Assembly (NCBI GenBank): GCA_025331435.1
Contig: JAIWNI010000007.1
Location: forward strand, 124,001 to 188,000
Direction: 5' to 3'
DNA length: 64,000 bases
Source of the DNA: Choanephora cucurbitarum
Taxonomy: Eukaryota > Mucoromycota > Mucoromycetes > Mucorales > Choanephoraceae
Shown here: positions 38,001 through 50,669 of the stretch, in pieces
How the letters are laid out: every line of letters begins with the position of its first letter
Numbering within the stretch: position 1 is the first letter of the stretch
Made by a program: the position numbers and the translations under genes
Notes under the pieces: model-generated
What the model saw: the letters and a program-made list of their open reading frames with translations, nothing else
The model's database searches: none
Told to the model about the DNA's origin: nothing

Positions 38001-40466
38001 TTCCCTGTTCAGGTGTCTGACCTGTGTGAAGGTGCGTCACCTTATGTCTCGCTTGATTACACACATGCCTTTCCAGACAATAATTCGCAGTATCATGATT
38101 TCAGATACAATACTGGCAATTATCGACCAAATTGGTATTATGATCAACTGACGATGTTGCGGAACAACTACAAGGTTGGAAATATGGGATATGACGTAAA
38201 AGGAATCAAGGATCAAGCCTCAGGCGCTTACAGGATCAACGGCCAATCGATGAATCGCAATTGGGCTATCATCAATGATCATATCTATGACCTAACACCA
38301 TACATTATTGGTGGGCGATACATTTCTGCACCTCCAAATGAAGTCGCGCCAAGCAATATCAGCACTGATTTTTTGAACACAAACGTAGTCAACCTTTTCT
38401 GGCAAAACTCAGGCATGGACATCACAAGTAAATTCTACAATCTTTCACTGACAGACGCCGAGAAAGAGCGTGAGCTCGTATGTTTACGAAACTTATATTA
38501 CGTTGGACTTGTAGATGTTCGTAACTCTGCTAGATGTCAATTCTCTACTTATTTTATGTTGATCATTACCGTGCTTTTGTGTGCGATTGTCTTCTTTAAG
38601 TTTGCTGCATCTATCCGATTTACACAGGCTCGCATGCCAGAGGAATCCGATAAATTTGTTATATGCCAAGTGACATGCTATACAGAAGATGAGCAATCGC
38701 TCAAGAAAACCATCGATTCATTGGCTTGCCTTCGTTATGATGATAAGCGAAAGCTGATTCTGGTTATTTGTGACGGTATGATCGTTGGTAGCGGCAACGA
38801 TCGTCCAACGCCGCGTATAGTGTTAGATATACTGGGTGTTGATCCAAACATTGATCCCAAGCCACTTTCGTTTGCTTCAGTAGGAGAAGGTCTGAAGAAG
38901 CATAATCGCGCTAAACTCTATTCTGGTCTCTACGAAATTAGAGGACATGTTGTGCCGTTCCTTGTAGTCGTTAAAGTGGGTGCACCAAACGAGCGACAGA
39001 AGCCAGGCAATCGAGGTAAAAGAGATTCCCAGTTGGTATTAATGGAGTTCTTGAACCGAGTTCAATTCGATGCACCTATGAACCCAATGCAATTAGAAAT
39101 GTATCATCAAATGCGAAATGTAATTGGTATCAGTCCAGAGATGTATGACTATATTCTAATGGTGGATGCAGATACTGAAGTGATGCCAATGGGCATGAGC
39201 TATCTTGTCTCCAGTATGGCTCACGACTCTAGAATTATCGGTCTATGTGGAGAAACTACTCTGTCAAACGAAAAAGACACATGGGTGACGATGATCCAGG
39301 TGTATGAATATTTTATATCCCATCATATGATAAAATCATTTGAATCGCTTTTCTCGACTGTCAGTTGTCTTCCAGGTTGCTTCACTATGTATCGTATCCG
39401 AACAGTAGATGGAAAGCGGCCGCTATTTGTCTCCAATGAGATTATACAGGACTACTCAGTGAATGTGGTAGACACACTTCATAAAAAGAATTTGCTTTAT
39501 CTGGGTGAAGATCGGTATCTAACTACCTTATTACTCAAGCATTTCCCTAGCTATAAGACCAAGTTCAATCCTGATGCCCAATGTAAAACTAACGCTCCTG
39601 ACACTTGGAGTGTTCTAGTTTCTCAACGTCGTCGTTGGATTAATTCCACTGTACACAATTTAGGTGAATTGGCCTTTTTGGATCAACTTTGTGGATTCTG
39701 TTGTTTTTCTATGCGTTTCGTTGTTATGCTTGATTTGATCAGTACTCTTGTACAACCTGCTTTGTTAGCATACCTTGGTGTTCTTATATGGAAACTAGCA
39801 ACAGCTACTAATGGCATTCCATATATTACTATTATCACACTTGGCTGTACTTATGGTCTGCAGATGTTTATATTTATATTGCATAAGCGCTGGGAATACA
39901 TTGCTTGGTTTATCATCTCTATTTTGGCTCTGCCTGTATTCTCTTTCTATATTCCTCTCTATTCGTACTGGCATTTCGATGACTTTTCATGGGGTAACAC
40001 GCGTATTGTTGTAGGCGAAAAGGGAAAAAAGAAGACGATTCATGACGAAGGTGAATTTGATCCAAGATCAATTCCTTTAATGCGCTGGTCCGAATATGAG
40101 CCATCTAGAGTGGCGGATGATGTGCGTAGTGAACGCATGTCTCAAAATGTATATCAGGCATCCGTACATAGTAATGCAATGCCTCCAATGTATTCTAATC
40201 CAAGCATGATCTATCCTGGCTATTTTATGGGACATCCTTATTTCTCAGCTGGTTATTACAATAGCTATCCTTATTACATGAACACTGCTCAATCAGTCTC
40301 TGGCTACTCAATGAATGGACCATCTATCTCGCCTACCATGATGAGATATAGTTTCAACGGATTGAACTATAGTCAGCCGGTCAATACAGACACCAAATCA
40401 AGTGATAGCATTAATGAATCCATAAGTCCATCAATGACAAAAAGCCAGCACCCTCAAAAAGATTAA
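35015..40466 (+). CDS. Chitin synthase with N-terminal myosin-like motor domain (class V/VII type)
   Basis: A plasma-membrane enzyme that polymerises UDP-GlcNAc into chitin at growing tips. The attached motor domain aids delivery along actin or its retention there. Three exons: 35015-35346, 35401-37168 and 37227-40466; 1779 residues. The ATG at 35015 is preferred over an upstream in-frame TTG. The motor domain covers about 1-710, with P-loop GESGSGKTE (112-120). Switch I reads NKQAASRYGAY with Ala in place of the usual Lys, switch II is DFPGTQ, and STKVFLSY closes the motor. Membrane segments lie near 837-880, with a cytochrome b5-like domain at ~918-960. The GT2 domain has VDADTEV (~1345), a GEDRYLT motif and the QRRRW signature (~1500), then more membrane segments. 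The C-terminal tail is Tyr/Met/Ser/Pro-rich and I see no DEK-C domain, which most family members have. Confidence 0.95.
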
Positions 40467-40533
40467 AAGCAGTGTAATCAAATCATAAAATATGTACAGT
40501 CGTTTAATGTTTAAAATAAAATAAAGAAAACTC

Positions 40534-43003
40534 TTAATAAGCAGCAGCAGTACCCATCTTTCTAGGATCACTTGCAGCTTCTATTGTACCATCAGGCAAA
40601 CGTCTTACACCTTGTACAGCAGAAAAGCTTAGTTCAGAAGGAATTTGGAAGACTTGATGATTCTTTGCTTCTAATTCCTTCTCTATTTTATGTGAATATC
40701 CATTTTCAGTAATCACTGTATTGGGCAATAGCTGATGGTGAATACGTGGTGAAGCAACAGCTCTATACATATCCTTTCCAAAATCCAATACATTGATCAA
40801 TGCCTACAAAAAATCTATTAGATAAAGAAAAGCTCCAAAAAGAAAAGAAGAAGACTTACATTCAGAGTGGCAGTAGGGATGAGAGATCCACCTGAACCTC
40901 CTAATACCATTTCAAACTTTGTGTCCATTTCAACAATTGTAGGTGTAATAGATGACAAGGGGCGCTTTCCTGGGCCTACATAGTTATCTTCACTAGGGTA
41001 CAGGCCAAATTGGTTTGGCACACTATTCATACGAAATCAATATCAACTGGTCTTTCATGTTCTCAGTCAGTTGAGCTTACCCAGGAATAGAAAAGTCATC
41101 CATTTCATCGTTAAGAATGATTCCAGTATCTGGATCCATAACATGCGAGCCAAAGGCCAAATTGACGGTTGAAGTAAGAGCAACTGCACCATCATTCTCA
41201 TCTACTACAGATAAGTGCATTGTGCCATGCGACTCGATGTGATCAAATTTAGGGTTGTAATACAGTGGATCATGCGTAGTATCATCCTGTTGACAAAGCA
41301 ACCAAAAAAAAAGAAGGTTGAGGCTTTTGTGAATCCCGCTTTTTTTTTTTAGCAAACTTACTGTAATCTTCTGTCGGATATCAGCAGCAAAATCCTTGTT
41401 TGTCAATTGTTGCATGCGCTCATTGTTGTCAATGAAGTCGGGATCACCCATTTCAGTTCTAAAGGCGTATCCAAACTTAAAAGCTTCTACCAATCGATGT
41501 ATATTCAAACCAGTCAAGCCTTCCACCTTGAATTGAAATCGCTCAATCAAGTTTAGTACGCTCAATAGCACAGTGCCACTGGTAGGCTCAGAGCATGTTG
41601 TCACTTTGCGACCGTTGTAATATGTATGAATAGTTGGACGGATCACAGGACGGTATGATTGAAGGTCATCTAATGTCATGATACCTCCATTTGACTGAAT
41701 GGTCTTTATCAGAGATTTAGCAATTTTGCCATGATAGAATGCATCAGCGCCTTCTTTGGCAATTGTCTCTAATGTGTTGGCTAGAGTTGGACGTCTCACA
41801 ATATCTCCTTCCTTTACTGGCTTTCCTTCTGGCATATACACTTCAGACCATTCGGTCAAGTTTCGGATCCATCCCTGTTCTTTCTATCAATTGTTTAAGA
41901 CCACTAATGAGTTACTTTCTCTCATTTTTGCTATTGCTGCTTTCAGTTACCTTCACTCTAATCTCTAATAGCTTAGGTGTCTTGAAACCTTCTCTAGCAA
42001 TTTTGATGGCAGGTTGAAATAAATTCTCCCATGGTAATTTTCCATGTCTAAATACAGTGAACAGATGAGCACACATGATGTTCTCTTTCTGATTTAGACT
42101 GTGTAACCTAAAGGTCTCACAAGTTGTCATTTCTACCTGCGATGTGCCAATTCTAATCCTCTCACTTCGCCACTAAATAAACAAATAGAGATAAGTGATT
42201 TGCTATCATTTGACACAATATCAACTAAAATTGTTAAGTGCAACATACGGAACACCAATAGATAGGCCTCCTGTTTTAGCTAATAGTGGATCATCAACAA
42301 ACATATCCTTAGTGGCAGCTGCAGGAGCTGTTTCTCTAAAGTCGATATATTCAAAAGTGCCATTGGGGGACCGAATCAACATAAATCCTCCACTTGAACG
42401 TAAAGATAAGTAAATATATGCCTTTCCAAAAAGCTTTTTCTCAAAATGGAAATAGCTTATCTTACCCTCCAATGCCTTGATTGTTTCGATAGAAGAAATG
42501 TTAGTATAGATCGAAGCCATGTTATGATCCTTGTCTTCTTTTACCAGTTGCAAAATTGTTAATGACACCAATACACAAGTTGGCTGCAATCGCCGAATCA
42601 ACAGCGTTACCGCCATCCTTCAAAACTATATATTTCATAGTAGCCAAAAGCAACAATAAGAAACATATCAAATGATCGGGATTAATTATATTACCTTGAA
42701 CGCCCACTTCTGAGCACTGTTGGACCTCAACAGCAACACCCCCCTTAAGCCCTTTAACTAAATGCCCTTTGAAAGCTACAGGACTTTCAAGAGGTACATC
42801 TTTTCTCGAGAAAAAACACATTCGTTAGAATTAGCTGGGCCATAAGTAAAAATGAAGCATAATCTACCTTTTTTAGATAATGCAAACTGGCTAATGCATA
42901 TAGTACTTCCTAGCAACAACAAAACACCACCCAACAAAACCTTCTTTCGATTTGAGCCGGTATGTTTGTCTCTAATTAAGGGTATAGACTCAACGTCTGT
43001 CAT
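40534..43003 (-). CDS. Gamma-glutamyltranspeptidase, membrane-anchored
   Basis: Cleaves the gamma-glutamyl bond of glutathione and its conjugates, releasing or transferring glutamate; in fungi it is vacuolar or at the cell surface. Eleven exons: 43003-42868, 42799-42695, 42625-42545, 42475-42466, 42392-42249, 42172-42137, 42047-41951, 41883-41362, 41286-41081, 41022-40860 and 40803-40534; 589 residues. Exon 4 is only 10 bases and is required to build the conserved GIGGGGFMLI motif in frame. Residues ~20-42 form a signal anchor. The autoprocessing nucleophile is Thr399 in SHGTMHLSVVD, which separates large and small subunits. Further family motifs are DFRETAP, CSEPTSG and GSGGSLIPT. All phases agree, so the gene looks functional. 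The stop lies 67 bases from that of the convergent chitin synthase gene. Confidence 0.95.
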
Positions 43004-44143
43004 CTTTACTTGATGTTGCTAAAAACAAGTAAAAGAAGAAGAGAAAAAGAAATAATCATCGAGTTTAATTTATACAGAGTCCAAAGATAGAGGGAAAATT
43101 ATGGTCGAATAGTTTACCCAATGTCCGTACAGCAATCAGTATGGCGTCATTGGATGGTACCAATCGCTCATTTAAAACTCTCAAAAATCGACAAAAAGTA
43201 ACATTTGAGAAACATACGCCTTTTCCCAAAATGATGTCGCACATTTGATCCTTAGACCTAAGGAAACAAATTAGCAAGGTCACTATTCTTCATCTTCTTT
43301 GTTCAGTTTTGAATAGCGAAATAAAAGAAATTTTAGATCCACACTATAATCCTCAATCTTTGCGCTTGACGAAACAAAGAAGGAGGGGAAAGTAAAACAA
43401 AAAGAAACAAACAAATGTGTGAAGTGAGGGGTGGGCCGTAACCTTCCCAATTTGTTTCCTCGGGTCTAAGGGCTAATTCATGGTCGAAAACGAGTCTCCC
43501 AAGAATTGTTTGAGACCATTGGAAAGCGAATTAGGAAGGCAATTGTTGCTGATCCAGAGTACCTAAGGCATCTCAATAGATAGGAATGTAGAAGTGAAAT
43601 TCGTCTGAATCATGTGGTTGTGCTGGTAGCGGCTTTCAAAAGTCTGTGATTGACTCCAGTTACTCAAAGCAAAGGATATCGTCCTTGCTAATGCTTTTAT
43701 TCAGAGCAGCCGGCGAGGCCAGAGAACGAGGAGTAGTGTTGCTCTGTTAATGAAGTAGCGATGAAGCCATTTGGAGATGGTAACCGCAACCAAAGAAGTA
43801 CCAGTGGGGCGATGGAAAAGGTGGCCAGCCGAAGAAGCAAACTTGGAGTGTCTAGGCAAAGTAGTCAGCAAAGAAAAAACCGGGACAAAGAGTAGAATTA
43901 CGATGTAAATGAATAGCATAATTCCTGATAATAGAGCGACGGCCGCAAGTTTATTTAGGGCTGATGACCTGGAAGGCAAACCGATCAGGAGCTACTGTAC
44001 ACGAAACAAGCGGTATGAAGGCACCAATTTCAAACCTGAATGGCAAGATCCAAAAGAGGGAGTAAACGAGTTTTTTAACCAATTTTAACAAAGTGCTATG
44101 TCATGTGTTGTATCCCACTCTTTGGGTTTTACGGCGTTCCGAT
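43004..44143. other. Interval with weak coding traces
   Basis: The left part is upstream of the GGT gene. On the plus strand, a GRKRVSQELFETIGKRI stretch near 43490-43550 and some open frame at 43720-44080 look protein-like but carry several stops. They may belong to the N-terminal part of the mariner-like relic that follows. No motif supports this firmly. Confidence 0.25.
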
Positions 44144-44674
44144 AAAGTACAACAGGAACCTCTAGAGCGAAGCGCTCCGGAAAGGATTCAGACGAGAAAG
44201 AAATGAGTGAAGGAGATAAAGAATATGGGTGTAGGTTACATAAGCAACTGCGTTTTCATTGATGAGGCAGGATTTAATGCAAATCTGAGAAGAACTCAGG
44301 GATGGGCTCCGAATGGATAGCCAGCTACTGTTAAGGTAGTTACGACAAGAACAAACTCCATTTCAATCTTAGGTGCTATGTCAGGGAAAAGTTTGATCAA
44401 AATTTGTTTGAGAAAGCCTATTTCCCCTTCCAAAAGGCGGAAGCTAGCAGGAGGAGCTAAAGCGCAAACAAAAGGCATCATAACCAACTATTACTTGAGA
44501 TTTATAGACAAAATTCTCGAGGAGATGGCTAAATACCCTCAAATGAAGGACCACTACGTGTTGACCAATGATGCTCCCATCCACACATCTAAATTGATCA
44601 GGGTTGCCATAGAGTCTCGTGGGTATAAATGTATCTATTTTCCATCTTATTCATCTTTTTCCAAAAGAGTGTAA
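44144..44674 (+). pseudogene. Tc1/mariner-like (DDE_3) transposase relic
   Basis: The plus-strand frame reads CVFIDEAGFNANLRRTQGW, the first catalytic Asp region of mariner-like transposases. It is interrupted by an in-frame TAG (near 44318) and continues with ISILGAMSGKSLIKICLRKP. The second catalytic site, normally MDNAPIHTS, reads TNDAPIHTS, so the Asp is displaced. The end has YKCIYFPSYS in place of the LPPYSPELNPIE run, so the third acidic residue is lost and the frame stops. It is therefore a dead copy. No terminal inverted repeats were found by eye. Confidence 0.75.
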
Positions 44675-46009
44675 CAACTTAAATTCTAGATGTACGACAT
44701 CATTTTGAGAAAAGGTGTATGTCATTGAAAATATTAGGTAAGGATACTGAAAGAGATTACTGTAATTGATGAAGTAACGAAATCCTGGATGATACAAATA
44801 AAATCCAAAAGAGTTCCCAGGCCACTAACCTGTTTACTCATTCTACTGAAAAAGAAATGCACAGTAACTGTTTGTTTATCACTACGTAGAAAAATACTAA
44901 TCAAGTGCATAGCAATGGTGAAACGAACACAACAAAACAAACACATTTAGAAGAGTAGCCAGAAAAAAAAAATTCAATTTCATATATGCTTTTATCAGCG
45001 GTCAAACCCAATCCGGAAAAAACTGTCTTTTTTTAATAAAGGAGTGGGGAAATTCGGTATGTTCAAATCAACAGTTTATTCTTGATCCATACTAACTTGC
45101 AGAGTGCCCATAAACAAAGCAGAATCTTTTAATTAATAGACACTTGGAGTACATTTTTGTTTTTAGGTTCTAACATTGATTTCGTTAAAATGCATAAATT
45201 TGACAAATTTCTTGTTCAATTAGCCTGCTAGTTTTATGTCGATACATCATAGCGAGTTAAATACATTCATCATGAATCTTTCATATTAAAACTAGAGAAG
45301 ACCAAGTAAAGTATTGAAGCAAAAAGAAAAGTAGCTACATAAAGTTGATCAAATGGTTATACTTAGAAAAAGAGGGAGATATTGAGATCATTGCTGCCAC
45401 TTGTAGATCTATATTATGGTTCTTTTTCTCATTGTCCTTTTGCAAGCAAAGAATAAACCTAGAAGTTGATCCTTCTTTTTGAGTTCCATTCATCATTCTA
45501 TTAATATTCTCAATATTCTTTCGATCAAACTTTATCTGATAACAAGAAATGACTGAAGTCAGTAGATAGACAATCCTTTATTCTGGTTGACCTGAAATCC
45601 AATGTCACTATTGAACACAAAAAGAGTAGACAGTGTGCTCACTACAAAGAGAATTGATAAAGGAAGCAAATTACAATCGTATTTGAAAAACGTCTGTAGT
45701 GTTTGGATATTCAAGAGTAATAAATCTAATCAACAGCTATCGTTATTCTTTAGAATGAAATAACAGTGCATGGACCAAATAGAACTTTTACAACTTTGGT
45801 AAAAACTTACCACCAACATGTAACAAGCAATCAAAGGCTATGTTAACTGTAGATCGACAACAAATAAATCCATCAAGTTATAAAAGTTACAGACTTTTTT
45901 TTATTATTAAAAAATTTAATATGAAGATGCAAACAAAGAAAGAAATAGATAAAAGAGAATAGGGCAAACATATGATGGTAAGAAAAAAGTGCGGATAGTA
46001 TGCGTATAA
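44675..46009. other. Gene-poor interval
   Basis: No supported gene. AT-rich with short frames only. The right end is the 3' flank of NOP56. Confidence 0.45.
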
Positions 46010-46036
46010 GAAAGAGAAAGAGAAAGAGAAAGAGGG
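46010..46036. repeat. GA-rich hexamer repeat (AAAGAG)n
   Basis: The plus strand shows about four tandem copies of aaagag/agaaag, downstream of the NOP56 stop codon and probably in its 3' UTR (CT-rich in the transcript). Confidence 0.7.
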
Positions 46037-46146
46037 AGAGAGTAAGAAAAAGACCGTTGGCACATAAGCGTGAATCTTTTTATTTATATACATATCATCT
46101 TTTTCTTACTGCAAACAAGTCTAAAACGAAATCAACTGCGAGCAGC

Positions 46147-47706
46147 TTATTTCTTTTCCTTCTTCTCCTTCTTCTTTTCCTTCTTGTCCTTCTTTTCCTT
46201 CTTCTCCTTCTTGTCCTTCTTTGCCTTCTTGGCAGCCTTGTCTTCTTCGTCAGCATTAGACTCATCAGCAGTTCTCTTCTTACCAGCAACAACAGGTGCT
46301 TCTACTACTTCTTCTTCATCAATGTCTAATGTGTCAATAACCTTCTTCATGACATCAATGTTCTTTTGAGGAAGAGCACCACTATCAAAGAATTTAAGAC
46401 GTTCATCAACTTGCTCTCTCAAAGCTTGACCGAACTTGTCGGTGGGTTGGTCAGAGAAACAATCAATACGGGCAGCAATAGTACACTTGTTGGCCAAGTA
46501 ACGGGAGATACGACCCTTGTTCTTTTGACCAGCACGGCCGATGAAAGAGGAGTGGTAGATCAAACCGTACTTGGGTGTGTTACCCTTGGTCTTCAAAGCT
46601 CTGAAAAGAGCCTTTTCAGCACCCAAAATTTGCAAAGTGGAAGCAGGGTATTTGGACAAGTTAGTCAAAGAACCAGCTTGAGAGATCAAACGAGCACCAA
46701 CCATTTCACCAATCAAAGCAGCCAAGTTAGGAGCAACATGGTTCATCTTGTTGACCAAGTAAGCATGCAAGTTCTTACGGTATTCGGCGAGAGCTTCGAC
46801 ACGGTTAGCAAAAGTGTGAACTTGGATCATATCAACAGGAGAAAGGTCAGCACCCATAGAGGCACGAGCAGCACTCAAGATTTGCTTGGCCATAGCTTCA
46901 TCATCGTCTAAAATGGCTGTCATGGCTTCCAGCTTATCTTCGGTCAATTCACCCTTGTTACCGATCAACTTGACCAACTTGGCGTATTTGTAGTTGTCGT
47001 TCACAATCTTGACCATTTCAGGGAAATGCCAAGAGTACCATTCTCTCAAACGCATACCGAACAAGTTGACATCCTTATCAATCTGATCCAAGGTACCGAT
47101 GGCCTGAATGACCATGTTATCGGCACGGTTTACGTTGAACTTAACCTTGGCACGAGAGTAAGAGTGACCAAGACCGAGTTGAGCACGTTGAAGATCACCA
47201 GTCTTCAAGTTCAACATCTTTTCAGCCCATTTACGGACACCACGGATCATGTCTTGAACAAGCTCGTCAGAGGCACAATCAATAGACAAAGCGGCCTTGA
47301 TGGCACCAGCCAAGTTCTTTTCACCAACACCTAAACAGACCTTGGACTTCTTACCAGGCTTAGGAAGGTTCATTTCCAAAAAGGCTTTTAAGGAAGGGTT
47401 GACAATACCTTCGGAGACATCGTTGGCGTTTTCCAAAGCATCAGCAGCGTTCTTGAAGGGAGCGAAAGACTTGAGCTTGAGCATCTTGCTGAACTTGGAA
47501 AGATCGGCAATGGAGGCTTGAACAGATTCCAACTTGCTACCGATTTCCTCAGATTGAAGGCGCTCGAAAAGAGCATAACCAGAGGCTGTTTCAAACAAAA
47601 TATAATTGGCCTGGTAACAAAGTGCAGAAAAAAGGAAAGTATGTCTTTATTAGTGGCTCTGCTTTTGATACTGTATCTAACTATTTTCGCTGATCTCACT
47701 CACCAT
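46147..47706 (-). CDS. NOP56: NOP56, box C/D snoRNP core protein
   Basis: A nucleolar scaffold protein of box C/D snoRNPs. With Nop58, fibrillarin and Snu13 it guides 2'-O-methylation and pre-rRNA processing. Exon 1 contributes only the ATG (47706-47704). A 93-base intron (47611-47703, GTGAGT donor, ACCAG acceptor) follows, then exon 2 (47610-46147). The product is 488 residues beginning MANYILFETASGYALF. The NOP5 N-terminal domain is followed by the coiled coil and the Nop domain with APNLAALIGEMVGARLI, GSLTNLSKYPAST and LGAEKALFRALKTKG. The KYGLIYHSSFI form separates NOP56 from NOP58. The tail is a long KKEKK-type repeat, as in yeast Nop56. Intact and highly conserved. Confidence 0.96.
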
Positions 47707-50669
47707 GATAACTCTCTTTTTTTTCTGTTTCTTTTTTGATTTCCTGAAAGTGGTGTTAAAGGTACGTTTCGCCTTTTAGAATAAGAAAGAAAGGGAAATG
47801 TATATTAAAAAAAAAGAGAGAAAGGGATACAAAAAAGAAAGGTGTTTAAACCAAAAAAAAGTTTTTGTTGGCTCTGAAGATTTCAAGACAAAAAAAAATG
47901 CAACTCAACTAATTTATCCCAGTGGCGTTTTGAGACTGCTTATCCTTTAGTGAGATGTTCATGAACAGAGAGGCTTGTCTATGCCAGATAGTTCTAAAGA
48001 GCTTGACGAACCTGTCTTTCTTTTCTTTTGTTTGTTAGTTAATTAGAGCTTGGCGAGAGAAGAGTGATGCTCCTGCGCTAAGGAAAACAAAAAAAAAGCA
48101 GTGTTTAAACATTGAATTTCAATCCCTGTGAGGTTAAAGTCAAGCAGTTCGAATTCATTGATTTGTCTCACTTGAGCTTATCTTTTGAGATAAGACGCTT
48201 ATGCTCCTTTGTCTTTCTTTAGCTTGTTGAAAAAACTGAAAGCTGAGAAAACGAATGAAGCCAGAGTCTCTAAAATGTAAAAAGATAAGGGAGTCTCCAA
48301 AAAGTATGATTGTATCAAGAAGAAATATGTTCAAAGTGACAATACCACTTTGTATGAGTTCATAATGCAGCATTAGCTCCAAAAGAACAAAAGCTTTGAA
48401 GGAAGCATTTCAGGAAAGCAAGAGAAGAGAAAATCAACGCTACTTGGCAACGAGCAAGTCGAGTCAGATAGTACGGTCTATATAAGCTATCGTATTTTCA
48501 CATAAAGCATAAAGTACTTTTATGATTAACCATCTATAGTGTTACAATTGAACTTTATTTTCAACTTTGTAGGTTTTGTTTTCCCCGTTTGCAAACTTTC
48601 TTGTTTTTTAGGTAGTGATGCAAGTAATGGATTGACTAATTTCTTCTCTTGCAGTTCTTGCTTACCGCTTGGTAATTCTATTTTATATGCCAGAGTGGCG
48701 ACACAGACACCTTTCAATGGCTGCATGGAACATAAGTATCTATTTTAGCCAGTGAAGTTCATGCCTAGCATATGTCCGTTCTTGAAGCCTTGCTTGATCA
48801 CTTGGTCAAGTAAATACTTGTTTATTTGCATACTCTTACTCTCTTAATCAGCCGTGAGGTCATATTTTTGCTGTTACTAGTATTGCTTCCGCTTGTCTTC
48901 CAGAAGCGCACTCAAGTTCCATGGGAACCAATTTCTTTGTCTTTTATCTTGGCTGGCAGATCAGTTTCTCTACCACTGATTGTGCTTTCGATGCTGCTAA
49001 GGAAAAAGCACATCATTGAGCATTGTTTCTTGGTTGCAAAGTATTCACTTTTTTCACCAAACAAAGATTGAAGAAGTGGATGTTAGAGGACTTGCTTACA
49101 GGTGAACTTCAATGCATGTATCATTTAGACCATGAAGCAAAATATTATTGACTAGTGAAGCATAGCTAAATTTAGTTTTTCTTTTCAAGAGATATATTAA
49201 GTTTGTGAAGTTTCAAAGATTTCGGTATCTGTCATTCAACCAAAAAAAAAGCTCGTATGCAATGAAATATGAGGCGAATTTGATTGCTCAGGCTTGCCTC
49301 ATTCACTCCATACACAATCTTGAAGTCTAGGTTGAGATTTTTTTTTGCTTCTTACAAAAAGATTTAACAAGTCTTTTCTGTCTTTTTCACCATGAAAAAA
49401 ACTTACTTCTTGGAGCTCTTTAACAATCGCTTCGATTGTTTCAATTTGTTACTGGACAAGCAATCCTCAAATTTGGCAGCAACTGATTCTTCACACAAGT
49501 ATTATAAAGTATCTTTCTTCATTATGTTTCTACAATATGAAGAGTGAACATTCCCAACACATGATACAATACCTTATCCAACCAATTTGCAAGGTTTTTG
49601 TTTTCACATTCCATCGGAGAAGCTATTTCTTCTTTGTATTGTTTTCTTCTTTCAGATAAGGCTTATAGAGGCTTCATCTGCTAAGGTTAAGTTAGTAAAG
49701 GTTCATCCGAGACATATTGATCGCACTGATTTGAAAACAAAAATCATGTCGCACTTCAAAGTTACCTCGCAGAAACACTAATTTATTAACCTGGATCCTG
49801 TTGCACTTTCTCTGTCGTTCGTTGATACTTGCATCTTTTTTAGGTAACTTTTTTTTTGTATCTAACTTTTGAAAAGAGCAGCTCTCTTGGAATTATCAAC
49901 ATTGCAATAAAAACTAACCTTTGACTAACTGGGGGTTCATTGTATCGTCTTATCTATCCTGATTTAAAATGCAATGGGCTTTTATGATTGCTTATGTTTA
50001 TAATTATTAATTCATATTTGGTCAAAAAATCACTTTAAATGAGAGCAGCAGATTATAACAAAGCTTCTAATTCTGAATTGAGAAGTATCAGTATAAATAT
50101 GCTATATAAAACTGATAAACAATATCCGAATCAAACCCAAACTAGCCAGAATCACTGGTACTGATAGAATCGACGGTGCCAATATATATTAAGTGAACAT
50201 CAAATTCGCTGCATATCCCAATGGTGCAAGTTCTTTAGTTTACATAAAAACTCGGATGACAAGACTCTTTTCTCAGCTGGACTATCTTTGATTTGTGTGT
50301 TGTGAGGGTTCTTCTAATCGATAAGTGCTTGAGAGCCAGAAGGCGAATCTCATTCAAGAACTCCAAAAAGGCCGTCCGAGTGGTTGGTACATTCTTTTAT
50401 GCCTATTGTGGTTGTTCAAACAACAATACCTTAAAAGAAACGATCTGCATAGACTTTTGTATAGAAGTATAACTGAATGGTTGTGTACTGCACTGATTGT
50501 AAGGCCTTTGACTCTAAAAGAAAATAGTTCAAGAGATAGCGAGTGATTTCTTGTGTAGACAATATTTCTTTTATTTGCTGTAAGCTAAGGTTGGATCAAA
50601 TGAGAAAGGGATGATATTTATGAGAGAAAAGCAGATGAAAGGGAGTTGAGTCATGTTATTCTATTGCCA
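47707..50669. other. Gene-poor interval
   Basis: The first ~200 bases are the NOP56 promoter/5' UTR. Short protein-like stretches occur on the plus strand near 48860-49020 (a FAVTSIASACLPEAHSSS run in one frame) and on the minus strand near 48526-48726, but none shows a recognised motif or splice-linked partner. Nothing else could be supported. Confidence 0.3.

Noticed and set aside
43701..43979. Minus-strand 92-codon frame with a hydrophobic segment
   Set aside because: No start context, exon partner or motif; the plus strand here seems to be degraded transposon sequence.
45887..46093. Minus-strand 68-codon hydrophobic frame
   Set aside because: Translation of the CT-rich repeat in the NOP56 3' region.
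46366..47521. Plus-strand frames over NOP56
   Set aside because: Shadows of the strongly conserved minus-strand gene, with no motifs of their own.
50365..50430. Possible tRNA-Leu/Ser because of the A-box-like GTCCGAGTGGTTGG
   Set aside because: No pairing acceptor stem, no anticodon arm and no proper B box at the right distance.
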